Part shown: one piece after another, positions 63,635 through 64,000 of the stretch | Layout: each line of letters starts with the position of its first letter | How positions within the stretch are numbered: the first letter of the stretch is position 1 | Source of the DNA: Acidobacteriota bacterium | Lineage (GTDB): Bacteria > Acidobacteriota > Terriglobia > Terriglobales > Acidobacteriaceae | Assembly (NCBI GenBank): GCA_021803035.1 | Contig: JAJZME010000058.1 | Span: forward strand, 19,460 to 83,459 | Direction of reading: 5' to 3' | DNA: 64,000 nt | Notes under the pieces: model-generated | Seen by the model: the letters and a program-made list of their open reading frames with translations, nothing else | Database searches by the model: none | What the model was told of the DNA's origin: nothing | Made by a program: the position numbers and the translations under genes

Positions 63635-64000
63635 ATGCCACCCCTGTGCGAAAATCAAAGCTTGCACACGCAATCCAACTTTCGCCTGCTCGTGGTGCGC
63701 CTGGGCGCTATGGGCGATATCCTGCACGCACTGCCGGCCGTGACCGCGCTGCGTCGGGCTCACCCGGACTGGACCATCGACTGGGTGGTCGATCCGCGCT
63801 GGCGGGCGCTGCTGACAGTGGAGAGCAGAGATCCGGGGTCGGGAACCCAGGGTCAGGGATCGTATGGCAGCGCCGGGCGCGAGCCGGCACAGCCGCTCGT
63901 GGACCATATCCACTTTGCCGCGGCAAAAAAGTGGGGGCGAAGCCCACTGAGCCATGCAACCATCAGTGAAATCAATGCCTTGCGGCGCTCGCTCCGCGCC
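63635..64000 (+). CDS. Glycosyltransferase family 9 (heptosyltransferase-like), 3' end outside the window
   Basis: Starts at ATG 63635 (MPPLCENQSL) and continues with FRLLVVRLGAMGDILHALPA and VTALRRAHPDWTIDWVVDP, the N-terminal Rossmann start of GT9 lipopolysaccharide heptosyltransferases. After VVDPRWRALLTVES comes a Gly-rich stretch (RDPGSGTQGQGSYGSAG) not usual at this position, then VDHIHFAAAKKWGRSPLSHA and NALRRSLRA. The gene runs off the edge. It likely adds a heptose or related sugar to lipopolysaccharide core. Confidence 0.85.
   Translation, partial: MPPLCENQSLHTQSNFRLLVVRLGAMGDILHALPAVTALRRAHPDWTIDWVVDPRWRALLTVESRDPGSGTQGQGSYGSAGREPAQPLVDHIHFAAAKKWGRSPLSHATISEINALRRSLRA

Noticed and set aside
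63820-63870. Gly-rich insertion in the GT9 protein as a REP inside the gene
   Set aside because: GATCCGGGGTCGGGAACCC is reminiscent of intergenic repeats, but with one partial gene I cannot show it is an insertion.

Overview
This window looks like a chromosomal segment of an Acidobacteriota, most likely a Terriglobia/Acidobacteriaceae relative. The inference rests on gene content: an Oar-type TonB-dependent receptor with an N-terminal carboxypeptidase-regulatory domain, an ADOP-type MacB/FtsX permease plus a remnant of a second one, a YncE/phosphoesterase fusion, and a membrane protein with the N-terminal domain common in acidobacterial signalling proteins. Composition is GC-rich. No rRNA operon, plasmid or phage gene was seen. 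Genes run off both ends.

Layout. 0-16.4 kb is mostly housekeeping: a DUF58/SpoIIM/RDD membrane cluster; ilvA behind a possible attenuator; an aroC-def-fmt-rsmB operon; an EVE-domain protein; a VapC toxin with a small antitoxin; a YhaM-like exoribonuclease; a GT39-like membrane protein; and a 1176-residue GH18-deacetylase-GT2 fusion predicted to make and trim an exopolysaccharide. 16.4-18.4 kb is mobile DNA (IS110 family transposase, short repeats, copy A of a dispersed element). 18.4-28.7 kb carries a PL10 pectate lyase, a phosphohexomutase, tyrS, an alaC-like aminotransferase preceded by an alanine-rich leaderless mini-ORF, and an RND efflux pair. 28.7-42.4 kb is gene-poor and scarred: tRNA-Gln, a dnaE-type fragment, an ADOP permease and a permease remnant, copy B of the dispersed element, a YncE/phosphatase, an MFS transporter, an ISL3 transposase remnant and a signalling-type membrane protein.

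42.4-60.5 kb is a polysaccharide-utilisation region: GH2, alginate-lyase-family protein, heparinase II/III-like protein, TonB-dependent receptor and two tandem GH79 paralogues, all on the plus strand, followed after IS200 and SNF2 debris and a TetR gene by a CE15 glucuronoyl esterase. The enzyme mix points to a uronic-acid-containing polysaccharide. Tandem CRP-like sites lie upstream of the receptor. The last 4 kb hold copy C of the dispersed element, a DUF2071 protein, a long ThyX-like protein and a partial GT9 glycosyltransferase.

The least explained structures are (i) a dispersed element present three times (about 17.97, 34.07 and 60.95 kb) with a conserved leader and 3' end; one copy encodes a 122-residue unknown protein and two are internally deleted; and (ii) the mini-ORF ending in alanine codons, starting right after a TATAAT box, upstream of the alaC-like gene.
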